The notes below the pieces were generated by a model, which was not told where the DNA came from, searched no databases, and worked only from the letters and a program-made list of their open reading frames with translations. Below are positions 28,771 to 38,344 of a stretch of 64,000 bases of DNA, one piece after another; the stretch's first letter is position 1, and the number at the start of each line of letters is the position of its first letter. Location: NCBI RefSeq assembly GCF_900105155.1, contig NZ_LT629762.1, positions 5,093,501 to 5,157,500 of the forward strand, read 5' to 3'. The translations under genes and the position numbers were made by a program. This DNA is from Pseudomonas prosekii (GTDB lineage Bacteria; Pseudomonadota; Gammaproteobacteria; Pseudomonadales; Pseudomonadaceae).

Positions 28771-28864
28771 CCTGTAGGAGCGAGGCTTGCCCGCGAAAGC
28801 GCTGGGTCAGTCGACGATGATGTTGTCTGGCACGGCCTCTTCGCGGGCAAGCCTCGCTCCTACA
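28771..28864. repeat. REPIN (inverted REP pair)
   Basis: Arms CTGTAGGAGCGAGGCTTGCC (from 28772) and its inverted copy ending at 28864 flank about 45 bases. It lies between the GNAT gene and the hydrolase gene. A shortened REP head is also visible near 28723. Confidence 0.9.
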
Positions 28865-28897
28865 ATGGATCTCGGGTGGGCACGGGGTTTGTGGCCG

Positions 28898-29347
28898 TTA
28901 CAGCGACTTGCTCATGTGCACGCGACGCAAACCGTTTTCTTCGACGCGATGGGTTTCCACGAAACCGCGGCGGGCGTACAGCGCGAGGTTTTCGCTCATC
29001 GCTTCGTTGGTGTACAGGCGGATCGACGAATATCCCGCCTCCAGCGCATGACGTTCGGCGAAGTCCAGCAACTGCCGGCCGAGGCCTTGGCCCTTGAGCG
29101 CCGGGCTCACGGCAACATTGTCCAGCAGCAAATAGTTTTCCGTGTCGATCAACACCACAAAACCGCTGAGGTGCTTCTCATCGGCAAGCACATGCACGCG
29201 CCTGGCCAGCACCTGGCTGGCGTAGTCATCGAGCATCGGCGCGGGTTTGCGGCCGATACGTTCGATGTAAGGCGAGTAAGCCGCCTCGACGATGGCCTCG
29301 ATCTGCGCGATGTCCTCAAGCGTAGCGGGACGAATTAGCTGCGACAT
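28898..29347 (-). CDS. GNAT family N-acetyltransferase
   Basis: 149 residues. The acetyl-CoA binding motif A is clear (LDNVAVSPALKGQGLGRQLL, with the Q/RxxGxG/A pattern), followed by the motif B region (RLYTNEAMSENLALYARRGF). Such small single-domain acetyltransferases modify amines or protein N-termini; the substrate cannot be read from the sequence. ATG 29347 has AAAGGAG eight bases upstream. A terminator separates it from queD upstream. Confidence 0.9.
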   Translation of the reverse strand: MSQLIRPATLEDIAQIEAIVEAAYSPYIERIGRKPAPMLDDYASQVLARRVHVLADEKHLSGFVVLIDTENYLLLDNVAVSPALKGQGLGRQLLDFAERHALEAGYSSIRLYTNEAMSENLALYARRGFVETHRVEENGLRRVHMSKSL

Positions 29348-29414
29348 GACACGGACTCCTTTGGAGCCAAGGATGGGGCCCGACTGTACCGGTCGTGAGC
29401 GCGAAACGACAGGC

Positions 29415-29441
29415 ATAAAAAAACCACCGTCGCCAGTGGTT
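29415..29441 (-). terminator. Rho-independent terminator after queD
   Basis: On the minus strand a stem AACCAC/GTGGTT with an eight-base loop is followed by a run of seven T. It sits 18 bases after the queD stop. Confidence 0.8.
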
Positions 29442-29458
29442 CTTCTCGAACAGCGGTT

Positions 29459-29815
29459 TCACTCGCCGTGATAAATGCAGCCGCTGGTGCAGGTTTCATG
29501 AATGCGGATGGCGCTGAGTTCCGGCAGCAACGGCTTCAATTCATTCCAGATCCACTTGGCCAACACTTCGCTGGTCGGGTTTTCCAGGCCAGGAATATCG
29601 TTCAGGTAATTGTGGTCCAGGCGCTCGTACAGCGGCTTGAAGATCGCCTTGATTTCCGAGAAGTCACGGATCCAGCCAGTGTGCGGATCGAGGTCGCCGC
29701 TCAGGTGAATCGCGACTTTGAACGAGTGACCGTGCAAGCGGCCGCACTTGTGGCCGTCCGGCACGTGGGGCAAGCGGTGGGCGGACTCGAAGGTAAACTC
29801 TTTGAAAATTTCCAA
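29459..29815 (-). CDS. queD: 6-carboxy-5,6,7,8-tetrahydropterin synthase
   Basis: 118-residue QueD of the queuosine pathway, making 6-carboxytetrahydropterin from 7,8-dihydroneopterin triphosphate. Zinc-binding His residues are in FESAHRLP and GRLHGHSF; the catalytic Cys is in HKCGRLHGH. Late motifs ([21 protein letters not shown]) also fit. The start is a TTG at 29815 with GGA six bases upstream; there is no nearer ATG that keeps the conserved MEIFKEF start. It is monocistronic and ends at a terminator. Confidence 0.93.
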   Translation of the reverse strand: MEIFKEFTFESAHRLPHVPDGHKCGRLHGHSFKVAIHLSGDLDPHTGWIRDFSEIKAIFKPLYERLDHNYLNDIPGLENPTSEVLAKWIWNELKPLLPELSAIRIHETCTSGCIYHGE

Positions 29816-29889
29816 AATGATTCCAGCTCTGTCAGGTGGCGATCGCCGCGGCGATTTGGGCAGGCGGCGAGTTTAACAGCTTGTCCTGA

Positions 29890-30969
29890 CTAAAGGGTCA
29901 GCAAGCGCTCGCCAAGTCGACCGCTGGCGGCCAGTTCGAGAAACTCGTCGCCCATGCGCCGGCTCTCGTCCATCGCCGCGCGCCAGTATTTCTGCCGGTT
30001 CGGCGCATCGCCCATGAAGCGCTTGAAGTCGTTGCGGTCCGGCAGTTTGCCGAACGGCAGGCGCGCCAGGTATTCCTTCGACGGCGCCAGCAGCAGCACA
30101 TCCTGCAAGCGCGTGGTACAGGCGCGGCGCCACGGCAGGGTCTTGTCGAACCAGCCGGGAATCACTCGATCGGTGAAATGCGGATAGAGCACGATGCCGT
30201 CGCCGCTGTAGGGCAGGTCGAGGTGATAGTCGAGCAGACCGCCGTCGCGGAAGGTCCCGGCGCCGGCCCCCGGCAGGTCGCGCACGCCCTCCATGACCAT
30301 CGGGATCGAGCCCGACGCCAGCAGCGCCTGACGCAAGTTGCCGGCATTCAGGGCGACGAAGCGCGACGGAAAATCGTTCAGCGCATTCACCGGTGGCGCC
30401 AGGCGTGGGTCGTGAATGATCAGGCGCTCGAAGTGCCGCGCCAGCCGTGCCCGCCCGCGCAGGTTGTCGGCAATCACCGACGACAAGCCCAGCCCCAGCC
30501 GGCCGCGATGATCATGCGCGAGCAAACCGTGGCTTCTGACCACCATGATGTTCAGTCGGTAATGCGCGTTGTCGAGGATCGTCGCATCGCGGCCATCGAG
30601 CAGTTCATCGAGCATGCGCCGCGAGCTCTGGCTGATCTGCGCCATGGTCACGCCTTTGTCGAAATTCTGCTCGGTGTACAGATGGCCGAGGCGCCGAATG
30701 CCCGCGGCCGCATCCGGCAGGCATGCGCTGGCGAAGCGCCAGGAACCCACCGACGCGCCGATCAGCGAGCGCTCGCGCGGCGCCGCCGGCAGCCACTCCC
30801 CAAACAGCGCCAGGTCCAGACCCTGAATGCCCAACGCCTTGGGCCCGCCCGCCGCACCGGGGAGGGTGCCGACGTCGGCGGCGTTCAGGCCGTTCTCGCG
30901 AATACGCGCAAAGGCTCGCGGGCCGGCCTTGAGCGTCAGGGAAGGGAACTTGATGTGGATGGCGGTCAT
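29890..30969 (-). CDS. Patatin-like phospholipase
   Basis: 359 residues. The nucleophile motif GASVG (Ser73) and the DGG motif (Asp242) form the Ser-Asp dyad of patatin-type acyl hydrolases. The glycine-rich oxyanion segment before them (PGAAGGPKALG) is also in place. There is no obvious secretion signal, so an intracellular lipid hydrolase is likely. ATG 30969 is chosen because the 40 residues upstream are Arg-rich and overlap a REP element; the ribosome site is weak. No operon partner. Confidence 0.88.
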   Translation of the reverse strand: MTAIHIKFPSLTLKAGPRAFARIRENGLNAADVGTLPGAAGGPKALGIQGLDLALFGEWLPAAPRERSLIGASVGSWRFASACLPDAAAGIRRLGHLYTEQNFDKGVTMAQISQSSRRMLDELLDGRDATILDNAHYRLNIMVVRSHGLLAHDHRGRLGLGLSSVIADNLRGRARLARHFERLIIHDPRLAPPVNALNDFPSRFVALNAGNLRQALLASGSIPMVMEGVRDLPGAGAGTFRDGGLLDYHLDLPYSGDGIVLYPHFTDRVIPGWFDKTLPWRRACTTRLQDVLLLAPSKEYLARLPFGKLPDRNDFKRFMGDAPNRQKYWRAAMDESRRMGDEFLELAASGRLGERLLTL

Positions 30970-31020
30970 ACCGGTCTCGATGTTTGGCGAACGGGGAATT
31001 ATAGACAGGTCAACGACGAA

Positions 31021-31077
31021 CTGTAGAAGCCAGGCTTGCCGGCGAAGGCGATTTTGAGGACGCCTTCGCCGGCGAGG
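31021..31077. repeat. Degenerate REP pair
   Basis: CTGTAGAAGCCAGGCTTGCC followed by an inverted GCCTTCGCCGGC arm. It is a shortened member of the REP family, upstream of the PepSY operon. Confidence 0.7.
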
Positions 31078-31108
31078 GGCATAGGACACGCCCGAGCAAT
31101 GATGGCAA

Positions 31109-31124
31109 TTCAGTTTCAGTTAAG
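31109..31124 (+). promoter_or_regulatory. BqsR/PmrA-type box in front of the PepSY-two-component operon
   Basis: TTCAG-N6-TTAAG, one mismatch from the TTAAG-N6-TTAAG box I recall for BqsR of P. aeruginosa. A TATGGT at 31135 could be the -10 element. Its position 57 bases before the first PepSY gene suggests autoregulation. Confidence 0.55.
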
Positions 31125-31180
31125 TTCGCCCCGCTATGGTGCACTCCTTGCGCAACACCATAATAAACACGGAGACACCC

Positions 31181-31489
31181 ATGAAAACCCTGACTGCCCT
31201 GACCCTCGCTGCCATCATCGGCATGACCGCTGGCATCGCCCAGGCCCGAGACCTCGGCCCCGACGAAGCCCTCAGACTGCGCGACGCTGGTACCATTGTG
31301 TCTTTCGAGAAGCTCAACGCCACCGCACTGACCAAACATCCCGGTTCGACCATCACCGAAACCGAGCTGGAAGAAGAGTACGGCAAGTACATCTATCAGG
31401 TGGAAATGCGCGACCCGCAGGGCGTTGAGTGGGACCTGGAATTGGACGCTGTCAGCGGGCAGGTTCTCAAGGATCATCAGGATACGTAA
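31181..31489 (+). CDS. Small periplasmic PepSY-domain protein (first of two)
   Basis: 102 residues. A signal peptide (MKTLTALTLAAIIGMTAGIAQA) is followed by one PepSY unit: ALRLRDAG…, ETELEEEYGKYIYQVEM, and an ending ELDAVSGQVLKDHQD. PepSY proteins of this size often accompany metal- or cation-responsive two-component systems and may bind cations with their acidic tail. ATG 31181 follows GGAGA. The stop overlaps the next start by one base. It resembles the protein below along its whole mature length, so the pair is a duplication. Confidence 0.85.
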   Translation: MKTLTALTLAAIIGMTAGIAQARDLGPDEALRLRDAGTIVSFEKLNATALTKHPGSTITETELEEEYGKYIYQVEMRDPQGVEWDLELDAVSGQVLKDHQDT

Positions 31490-31794
31490 TGAAGCTGTTT
31501 TCATTTTCACGCACGGCGTTGGTGCTGCTGACGTTTTGCTCGGTGGTCGTGGCGCGCGACCTGGACCAGGACGAAGCCTTGCGCTTGCGCCAGCAGGGCG
31601 TGATCCTGCCGCTCGAGCAATTGCTGCAGCAAGCGCTGGACCGTTATCCGGGCTCGAAACTGCTCGAAGCCGAGCTGGAAGAAAAGCACGACGTGTACAT
31701 TTATGAAGTCGAGTTGCTGACCACCGAAGGCGTAGTCCGCGAGCTGGACATCAAGGCTGCCACTGGCGAACTACTGAAAGACAAGGAAGATTGA
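31489..31794 (+). CDS. Small periplasmic PepSY-domain protein (second of two)
   Basis: 101 residues, paralogue of the protein in front. Signal peptide MKLFSFSRTALVLLTFCSVVVA, then ARDLDQDEALRLRQQG, AELEEKHDVYIYEVELL and an ending DIKAATGELLKDKED. The TAATG overlap with the upstream gene and the 3-base gap to the response regulator indicate translational coupling. It may tune the sensor kinase from the periplasm. Confidence 0.85.
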   Translation: MKLFSFSRTALVLLTFCSVVVARDLDQDEALRLRQQGVILPLEQLLQQALDRYPGSKLLEAELEEKHDVYIYEVELLTTEGVVRELDIKAATGELLKDKED

Positions 31795-31797
31795 TCG

Positions 31798-32466
31798 ATG
31801 CGCTTGCTTCTGGTGGAAGATCACGTGGCCCTGGCCGACGAATTGATGGCCGGCCTCAACCGCCAGGGTTACGCCGTGGACTGGCTGGCTGATGGCCGCG
31901 ACGCGGTGTATCAGGGCAGCAGCGAGCCTTACGACCTGATCATCCTCGACCTCGGCTTGCCCGGTGTGCCGGGCCTCGACGTGTTGACGCAGTGGCGCGC
32001 CGGCGGGTTGGCGACGCCGGTGCTGATCCTCACCGCGCGCGGTTCGTGGGCCGAGCGTATCGAAGGCCTCAAGGCTGGCGCCGATGATTACCTGACCAAA
32101 CCGTTTCATCCCGAAGAGTTGCACCTGCGCGTCCAGGCCTTGTTGCGCCGCTCCCACGGCCAGGCCAATCAGCCAACGCTGAAGGCTGCCGGATTGCACC
32201 TGGACGAGGGCCGCCAGTGCGTGACCCGCGACGGCGCCGACATCCAACTCACCGCCGCCGAGTTTCGCCTGCTGCGCTACTTCATGCTGCATCCCGAACA
32301 AATCCTCTCGAAAAGCCACCTCGCCGAACACCTGTACGATGGCGAAACCGAGCGCGATTCCAACGTGCTCGAAGTCCACGTCAACCACTTGCGGCGCAAG
32401 CTCGGGCGCAGCGTGATCGAAACCCGTCGCGGCCAGGGTTACCTGTTCGGCGGGCAAGCGCAGTGA
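31798..32466 (+). CDS. bqsR: OmpR/PhoB-family response regulator, BqsR/CarR-like
   Basis: 222 residues. The receiver domain has acidic residues at the start (LLVEDH), phospho-acceptor Asp51 in [10 protein letters not shown] and Lys in DDYLTKPF. The C-terminal winged helix is typical ([38 protein letters not shown]). Its partners (PepSY pair upstream, kinase downstream) and the neighbouring chemoreceptor genes match from memory the P. aeruginosa bqsRS/carRS locus, which responds to Fe(II) and calcium. The symbol is inferred from this synteny, not from alignment. Its TGA overlaps the kinase GTG by 3 bases (GTGA). Confidence 0.85.
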   Translation: MRLLLVEDHVALADELMAGLNRQGYAVDWLADGRDAVYQGSSEPYDLIILDLGLPGVPGLDVLTQWRAGGLATPVLILTARGSWAERIEGLKAGADDYLTKPFHPEELHLRVQALLRRSHGQANQPTLKAAGLHLDEGRQCVTRDGADIQLTAAEFRLLRYFMLHPEQILSKSHLAEHLYDGETERDSNVLEVHVNHLRRKLGRSVIETRRGQGYLFGGQAQ

Positions 32467-33776
32467 GATCAATCCAGCGCCGCTTGAGCCTGGGGCTGAT
32501 CAGCGTGATGGTGATCGTCGGCCTGGTGCTGGCGCAAACCAGTTTGTGGTTGTTTGAAATGGGTTTGCAGCGCTACCTCGAGGCCGGTCTGCGCAACGAC
32601 AGTGAAAACCTGCTGTCGGCGCTGGTGCGCGGGCCGCAAGGGTTGCAGCTGGATGAGCGGCACTTGTCGCCGGCCTATCAGCGACCGTTTTCCGGGCATT
32701 ACTTCCGCATCGATTTTGCCGACAGTCACTGGCGCTCCCGCTCATTGTGGGACCAGGAACTGCCGCGCCTGGACCACGCCGGGTTGCACAGCAATCTGCA
32801 ACTGGGTCCCGAAGGCCAGCAATTGCTGGTGCTGCGCTCGGACTATCGACGGCTCGGCCAGTCGATCTCGATCAGCGTCGCGCAAGATTACACGCCGGTG
32901 CGCGAGAGTTTCCTGCGCATGCAACAGGTCGGTTTGGGGTTGGGGCTGGCCGGGTTGCTGCTGATTCTGCTGCTGCAACGGATCACCGTGCGCCGCGCTC
33001 TGCGGCCGCTGGAAAAAGCCCGCGAACAGATCGCCCAATTGCAGCAAGGCCAGCGCTCGCAACTCGACGATCAAGTGCCGGTGGAACTCGAGCCGCTGGT
33101 GGCGCAGATCAACCATTTGCTCGCCCACACCGAAGACAGCCTCAAGCGTTCGCGCAATGCGCTGGGCAATCTTGGCCATGCCTTGAAAACCCCGTTGGCG
33201 GTGTTGCTCAGCCTGGCGTCGAGCGAAAAACTTGATGCGCACCCGGAGTTGCGCAAGGTCATCCAGCAGCAGTTGGAGCAGGTGCAGCAGCGGCTCAATC
33301 GTGAACTGAATCGTGCACGTTTGTCCGGCGATGCGTTGCCGGGCGTGTTGTTCGATTGTGATGCCGAGCTGCCGGGATTACTGGCGACACTGAACATGAT
33401 CCACGGTGAACACCTCGACCTGAGCTACCGTGCGCCGGCCGGTTTGCTCTTGCCGTGGGATCGCGAGGACTTGCTCGAATTGCTCGGCAACCTGCTGGAC
33501 AACGCCTGCAAATGGGCGGACGCCGAAGTTCGTCTGAGCGTGGTTGAAAGTGCGCAACAGTTTGAAGTGAGCGTCGAGGATGACGGCCCGGGCATTCCTG
33601 AAGACCAGCGGACTCAGGTGTTCAGTCGCGGCACACGGCTGGACGAGCAAACCGACGGCCATGGCCTGGGCCTGGGCATCGTGCGCGACATCGTCGACAC
33701 CTGGGGCGGGCGGATGCTGTTGCTGGAAAGCGAGTGGGGCGGGCTGAAAGTCGTGATCGAATTGCCCAAGCGTTGA
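32463..33776 (+). CDS. bqsS: Sensor histidine kinase, BqsS/CarS-like
   Basis: 437 residues starting at GTG 32463 inside the end of the response regulator gene. Membrane segments at about 11-32 and 155-173 enclose a periplasmic domain of some 120 residues. HAMP-like linker, then His239 in [14 protein letters not shown] box ([10 protein letters not shown]), DDGPGIP and GHGLGLGIV. The arrangement fits the PhoQ/BqsS class. I did not find the RExxE motif that I recall for Fe(II) sensing by P. aeruginosa BqsS in the periplasmic part, so the signal may differ. Confidence 0.85.
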   Translation: MRSIQRRLSLGLISVMVIVGLVLAQTSLWLFEMGLQRYLEAGLRNDSENLLSALVRGPQGLQLDERHLSPAYQRPFSGHYFRIDFADSHWRSRSLWDQELPRLDHAGLHSNLQLGPEGQQLLVLRSDYRRLGQSISISVAQDYTPVRESFLRMQQVGLGLGLAGLLLILLLQRITVRRALRPLEKAREQIAQLQQGQRSQLDDQVPVELEPLVAQINHLLAHTEDSLKRSRNALGNLGHALKTPLAVLLSLASSEKLDAHPELRKVIQQQLEQVQQRLNRELNRARLSGDALPGVLFDCDAELPGLLATLNMIHGEHLDLSYRAPAGLLLPWDREDLLELLGNLLDNACKWADAEVRLSVVESAQQFEVSVEDDGPGIPEDQRTQVFSRGTRLDEQTDGHGLGLGIVRDIVDTWGGRMLLLESEWGGLKVVIELPKR

Positions 33777-33826
33777 TCGCGACCGCTCTGCTGACAACCC
33801 CGTGGCGACTGTGGTGAGGCAGCTTT

Positions 33827-33921
33827 TGTGGCGAGGGGGCTTGCCCCCGTTGGGTCGCGGAGCGGCCCCAAAAAAAGCGGGCCTGCTGCGCAGTCCAACG
33901 GGGGCAAGCCCCCTCGCCACA
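33827..33921. repeat. 27-bp perfect inverted repeat, second REP family
   Basis: Arms 33827-33853 and 33895-33921 are perfect inverse copies (TGTGGCGAGGGGGCTTGCCC…) around a 41-base spacer. It lies between the convergent kinase and MFS genes. A matching element is at 39992-40109. The sequence differs from the GTAGGAGCGAG family. Confidence 0.9.
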
Positions 33922-33957
33922 GGGCCCTCCCGCCACAGGTTGAATGTCAGCCAATGA

Positions 33958-35634
33958 CTACGTGTGGTGAATCTCGCGATCCTTGGTTTCCGGCATGAAG
34001 AAAATCCCCAGCACCGCCGTCATCACCGCGATCACAATCGGGTACCACAACCCGTAGTAGATATCCCCCGTGGCCGCGACCATCGCGAACGCCACCGTCG
34101 GCAGGAACCCACCAAACCAGCCATTGCCGATGTGATACGGCAGCGACATCGAGGTGTAGCGAATCCGCGCCGGAAACAGTTCCACCAACCATGCGGCAAT
34201 CGGCCCGTAAACCATGGTCACGTAGATCACCAGAATCGTCAGCAGCAGTAACACCATCGGGTAATTGGTTTTCGCCGGGTCAGCTTTTTCCGGATAACCG
34301 GCCTCTTTCAGCGCACCGCTCAGGGTCGCAGTGAAGGCGTCGTTGCGGGTTTTGAAGTCTGCGGCGGCGAGGCTGCTGCCTTCGAAGCTCGGGATCATCC
34401 GGTCGCCAATCCGTACCTGGGCAACGGTGCCGGGCTCGGCGGTTTCATTTTTGTAAGGGATCGCGCGTTTCGCCAGCAGGGTTTTCGCCAGGTCGCAGGA
34501 ACTGGTGAATTTGGCTTTGCCCACTGGGTCGAACTGGAACGAGCACTGCTCGGGGTCCGCGATCACCGTCACCGGATTTTTCTCCTGCGCAATGAACACG
34601 TCCGGATTGCCGTACTGGGTCAGCGCGTGGAAGATCGGGAAGTACGTCAGCGCCGCGAGAATACAGCCGGCCATGATGATGCCCTTGCGGCCGATGCGGT
34701 CCGACAGACTGCCGAAAATCACAAAGAACGGCGTGCCGATCAGCAGCGAACCGGCGATCAACAGGTTGGCGGTCTGCGGGTCGATCTTCAGCGTCTGCAA
34801 CAGGAAGAACAGCGCGTAGAACTGCCCGGTGTACCACACGACCGCTTGACCGGCGGTGCCGCCGAGCAACGCCATGATGACGATTTTGAGGTTGTCCCAA
34901 CGGGCGAAAGATTCGGTCAGCGGCGCCTTCGAGGCTTTGCCTTCGGCCTTCATTTTCAGGAACACCGGCGACTCGCTGAGTTGCAGGCGGATGTACACCG
35001 AGACGATCAGCAGCAGGATCGACAGCAGGAACGGAATCCGCCAGCCCCAAGCCTCGAACGCTTCGGTGCCCAGCACGGTGCGGCAGGCGAGGATCACCAG
35101 CAGCGACAGAAACAGCCCCAGCGTTGCGGTGGTTTGAATCCACGAAGTGAAAAAGCCGCGGCGTCCTTTCGGTGCATGTTCGGCGACGTAAGTCGCCGCG
35201 CCGCCGTATTCACCGCCCAGCGCCAGGCCTTGCAGCAGGCGCAGAGTGATCAGGATGATCGGCGCCGCGACGCCAATGGTCGCGTAACCGGGGAGGAACC
35301 CGACGATGGCGGTCGAGATGCCCATGATCACAATGGTGATGAGGAAGGTGTGCTTGCGCCCGATCATGTCGCCGAGGCGGCCAAACACAATCGCCCCGAA
35401 CGGCCGCACCGCGAAACCGGCGGCGAAGGCGAGCAGGGCAAAGATGAACGAGGTGGTTTCGTTGACGCCGGCAAAGAAGTGCTTGGCGATGATCGCCGCG
35501 AGGGAGCCGTATAAATAGAAGTCGTACCATTCGAACACGGTGCCCAGCGAGGAGGCGAAGATCACCTTGCGTTCCTCTTTGGTGATCCCGTGATTGGGCG
35601 CGCTGCCCGTGGTGGTGTTGTCAATTGCGGCCAT
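33958..35634 (-). CDS. MHS-type MFS transporter with periplasmic insert
   Basis: 558 residues of the metabolite:H+ symporter family (KgtP/ShiA/ProP group). Motifs: EWYDFYLYGSLA, GRLGDMIGRKH, GGEYGGAATYVAEHAP, GSLSDRIGRKG. About 115 hydrophilic residues (VTVIADPEQCSF… to …PEKADPAKTN, with two Cys) are inserted between the helix after the central loop and the last membrane pairs, making it longer than the usual 430-450. Likely substrate is an organic acid or amine. ATG 35634 has GGAG eight bases upstream. It lies between the kinase and the chemoreceptor, in opposite orientation to the kinase. Confidence 0.9.
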   Translation of the reverse strand: MAAIDNTTTGSAPNHGITKEERKVIFASSLGTVFEWYDFYLYGSLAAIIAKHFFAGVNETTSFIFALLAFAAGFAVRPFGAIVFGRLGDMIGRKHTFLITIVIMGISTAIVGFLPGYATIGVAAPIILITLRLLQGLALGGEYGGAATYVAEHAPKGRRGFFTSWIQTTATLGLFLSLLVILACRTVLGTEAFEAWGWRIPFLLSILLLIVSVYIRLQLSESPVFLKMKAEGKASKAPLTESFARWDNLKIVIMALLGGTAGQAVVWYTGQFYALFFLLQTLKIDPQTANLLIAGSLLIGTPFFVIFGSLSDRIGRKGIIMAGCILAALTYFPIFHALTQYGNPDVFIAQEKNPVTVIADPEQCSFQFDPVGKAKFTSSCDLAKTLLAKRAIPYKNETAEPGTVAQVRIGDRMIPSFEGSSLAAADFKTRNDAFTATLSGALKEAGYPEKADPAKTNYPMVLLLLTILVIYVTMVYGPIAAWLVELFPARIRYTSMSLPYHIGNGWFGGFLPTVAFAMVAATGDIYYGLWYPIVIAVMTAVLGIFFMPETKDREIHHT

Positions 35635-36154
35635 GGGTCTTCTCCGTCTTGCTCTTGTTGTAGGCCGGAGCACCTCACACCCTTATTGCCGCACCCAGGC
35701 CCTGGGGCTGATGACATTGGATTGCGCGAAGCAGGGAAGCGGACAAACCGCGCATTGCTGCGAAGTTTCCTAAAGCATAATCAGCTTCGCGCAAATATCC
35801 ACTCGGCCACTTCAAACAGCAGAATTGACAGGAAAACCTGGGGGATGGGAACGATCATTGGGGGGAAACCTGTGGGAGCCGAGCTTGCTCGCGATGGCGG
35901 TTCATCAGCCGGCAATGATGCTGAATGTACCGCCATCGCGAGCAAGCTCGGCTCCCACAGGTTATCTGTCGCTGGGGTTCCGAGGCCTGGCACAAATCCC
36001 TTGTGGGAGTGAGCCTGCTCGCGATGGCGGTTTATCAGCCAGCAATGATGCTGAATGTACCGCCGCCATCGCGAGCAAGCTCGGCTCCCACAGGTTATCT
36101 GTTGCTGGGATTCCGAGGCCTGGCACCAATTCCCTGTGGGAGGGGAGGTTTGAA
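35635..36154. other. Intergenic region with tandem REPIN units
   Basis: 520 bases without a gene. The left part should contain the promoter of the MFS gene; nothing clear is visible. The rest is a tandem duplication of a REPIN-containing unit. Confidence 0.7.
35871..36145. repeat. Two tandem copies (131 and 133 bp) of a REPIN-containing unit
   Basis: Unit 1 is 35871-36001, unit 2 is 36002-36134, and a stub of a third starts at 36135. Each unit has forward REP, a common spacer (CAGCAATGATGCTGAATGTA or nearly so), reverse REP, and a shared non-REP tail (GGTTATCTGT…CCGAGGCCTGGCAC). The duplication therefore includes unique sequence, pointing to unit-level amplification. Confidence 0.92.
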
Positions 36155-38302
36155 TCAGACCCGGAACTGGTCCATGAGGCTCTGCTGCTGGTTGGCCAGG
36201 GTGTTCAGCGATTGACTCACTCGCGCCGATTCATTGGCCTGGCCGGACAGCGATTCGGTGACGTCGCGGATGGTTGCGACGTTGTTGTTGATCTCCTCGG
36301 CCACCGCGCTTTGTTCCTCGGCGGCGCTGGCGATTTGCAGGTTCATGTCGGTAATCACCGTCACCGCATCGCCGATCTGGCGCAGCGCGGTCACGGCTTG
36401 GCCGACTTGCTCGACGCTGCTCTGCGCCTGGCGATGGCTGTTGTTCATCGAACCGACCACTTCCTGCGTGCCGTTCTGCAACTGCTCAATCACCAGTCGC
36501 GTTTCCTCGACCGACTCCTGCGTGCGCCGCGCCAGGTTGCGCACTTCATCGGCCACCACGGCAAAACCACGTCCGGCCTCACCGGCGCGCGCCGCTTCGA
36601 TGGCCGCGTTGAGCGCCAGCAGGTTGGTCTGCTCGGCGATGGCGCGAATCACTTCCAGCACCGAACCGATCTTCTCGCTGTTCGCCGCCAGCCCTTCGAC
36701 TTGCACCATCGCCGCGCTCATGTCGGCGGCGAGGTGGTCGATGCTCGCGGTGGTGCGGTCGATCACGGTCAGGCCCTGACGCGTTGCTTCGTCTGCATCC
36801 CGCGCGGCATGCGCCGCTTGCGCAGCGCTACGGGCGACGTCCTGGGCGGTGGCGCTCATTTCGTGGGACGCGGTGGCGACCTGATCGACCTGACGGTATT
36901 GCTGCTCCATGCCGGCGCTGGTCTGGGTGGCGATGGCGGAAGACTGGTCGGCGGTGCTGCGCGCGTCCTGCACCGAGCGTTTCACCTCGGCAATGATCGG
37001 TTGCAGCTTGTCGAGGAAACGGTTGAACCAACCGGCCAACTGACCGAGTTCGTCCTTTTTGTCGTAGGCCAGCCGGCGGGTCAAATCACCTTCGCCGCTG
37101 GCGATGTCTTCAAGCATGTGCGCCACGCCGAGGATCGGCCGGGTCACGCTGCGCGCCATCAGCCACACCAGCAGCAAACCGATCAATGCCGCGAGAACGC
37201 CGAGGCCGAGTTCCATCAGGGTGCCCGCGCGGTTGCTTTCATCGAGCTGTTTTTTCAGCGCTTCGGCCGGGCCGACCAAGACTTTTTCCGGCACGTCGAG
37301 CAACACGCCCCACGACTTGCCATCCGGAATCGGCTGGAACGGCGCCAGCACTTTCAGTTGTCCGTTGTTGTGCAGGCTTTCGGTGTTGCTGCTGGCGGCG
37401 AGTCGGCGGATCAGCTCGGCGCCGTTGACGTTGTCGACGGCGTCCAGGCGTTGGCTGAGCTTGCTGGCGTCGGCGCTGTAACCGGCGAGCAGGCCGACCG
37501 GGCTGAGGATGCTGACGTGGGTCTGGCCGTCGTAGAGCTTTTTGCTCGCGCCGACGCTGATCGCTTGCAGGCTGTTGAGGTTGATGTCGACCGACAGCGA
37601 GGCGATGACTTTGCCGTCGACCATCAGCGGAAACACGATGCTGGTCATCAGCACATTCTGGCCGTCGATGACGTAGAAATACGGCTCGATCACGCACGGC
37701 TTGAGCGTGGTGCGCGGGCAGGTGAACCAGGCGTTGGCGGCCTGACCGCTGGGGCCGGTGCTGATGTCCGCCATGTCGCTTTCGGGCAGCGACATTGAGG
37801 TCAGTTTGCCGGCGGTCGGTTGCGACCAGTACAAGGCAAAACGCCCCTTGTCGTTGCTGCCCAGCTCGGCCTGGCCGGCGAACAATTCATCCTTGCCGTC
37901 CAGCGCATTGGCTTCAAACACCAGCGACAAACCGAGCAGTTCCGGGTTGGCTTGCAGCGCGGCTTTGACTTGACGGGTCAGGTCTTCGCGCAAGTCGAAG
38001 GCGTCGAGAAAACGCTTCTCGGCCTGCTCGCGCAAAAACAGCACCTGGCGCGAGAAGCCGTGGCCGTATTGATAGGCGTCCATGAACTGCTGACGAATGT
38101 TCAGCGCCTGGTTTTCACCCTGGGATTCGATCCGCGCCTGGGCCGATTCGGTGAGCATCTGCATGCTCGACGCCTTCACCAGCGCAGAGCTGTGCTCCAT
38201 GCGATACAACGAAAGACCCACCAGAAGCGTCACGATACCCGCCAGGCAAAGCCCGGCCAGCAGGGTGATCTTCCATTGGATGGAGAGCTGTCTGAGCGAC
38301 AT
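36155..38302 (-). CDS. tlpQ: Methyl-accepting chemotaxis protein, dCache type, TlpQ-like
   Basis: 715 residues. Membrane segments at about 12-34 and 365-387 flank a large periplasmic domain of dCache size. HAMP and signalling domains follow, with the conserved hairpin [20 protein letters not shown] and [19 protein letters not shown]. Length and neighbours fit P. aeruginosa TlpQ (PA2654), a receptor for histamine and polyamines; this is inference from length and gene order. ATG 38302 follows AAGGA. A sigma-28-like promoter lies 43-69 bases upstream, as expected for motility-linked receptors. Confidence 0.85.
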   Translation of the reverse strand: MSLRQLSIQWKITLLAGLCLAGIVTLLVGLSLYRMEHSSALVKASSMQMLTESAQARIESQGENQALNIRQQFMDAYQYGHGFSRQVLFLREQAEKRFLDAFDLREDLTRQVKAALQANPELLGLSLVFEANALDGKDELFAGQAELGSNDKGRFALYWSQPTAGKLTSMSLPESDMADISTGPSGQAANAWFTCPRTTLKPCVIEPYFYVIDGQNVLMTSIVFPLMVDGKVIASLSVDINLNSLQAISVGASKKLYDGQTHVSILSPVGLLAGYSADASKLSQRLDAVDNVNGAELIRRLAASSNTESLHNNGQLKVLAPFQPIPDGKSWGVLLDVPEKVLVGPAEALKKQLDESNRAGTLMELGLGVLAALIGLLLVWLMARSVTRPILGVAHMLEDIASGEGDLTRRLAYDKKDELGQLAGWFNRFLDKLQPIIAEVKRSVQDARSTADQSSAIATQTSAGMEQQYRQVDQVATASHEMSATAQDVARSAAQAAHAARDADEATRQGLTVIDRTTASIDHLAADMSAAMVQVEGLAANSEKIGSVLEVIRAIAEQTNLLALNAAIEAARAGEAGRGFAVVADEVRNLARRTQESVEETRLVIEQLQNGTQEVVGSMNNSHRQAQSSVEQVGQAVTALRQIGDAVTVITDMNLQIASAAEEQSAVAEEINNNVATIRDVTESLSGQANESARVSQSLNTLANQQQSLMDQFRV

Positions 38303-38344
38303 GAAAAGGCGTCCTTATTCGATATTTATCTGAGACTTTGCACT

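Noticed and set aside
35825..37798. 657-codon plus-strand frame crossing REP units and the chemoreceptor gene
   Set aside because: It begins by translating REP DNA and then runs antisense to a clear MCP.
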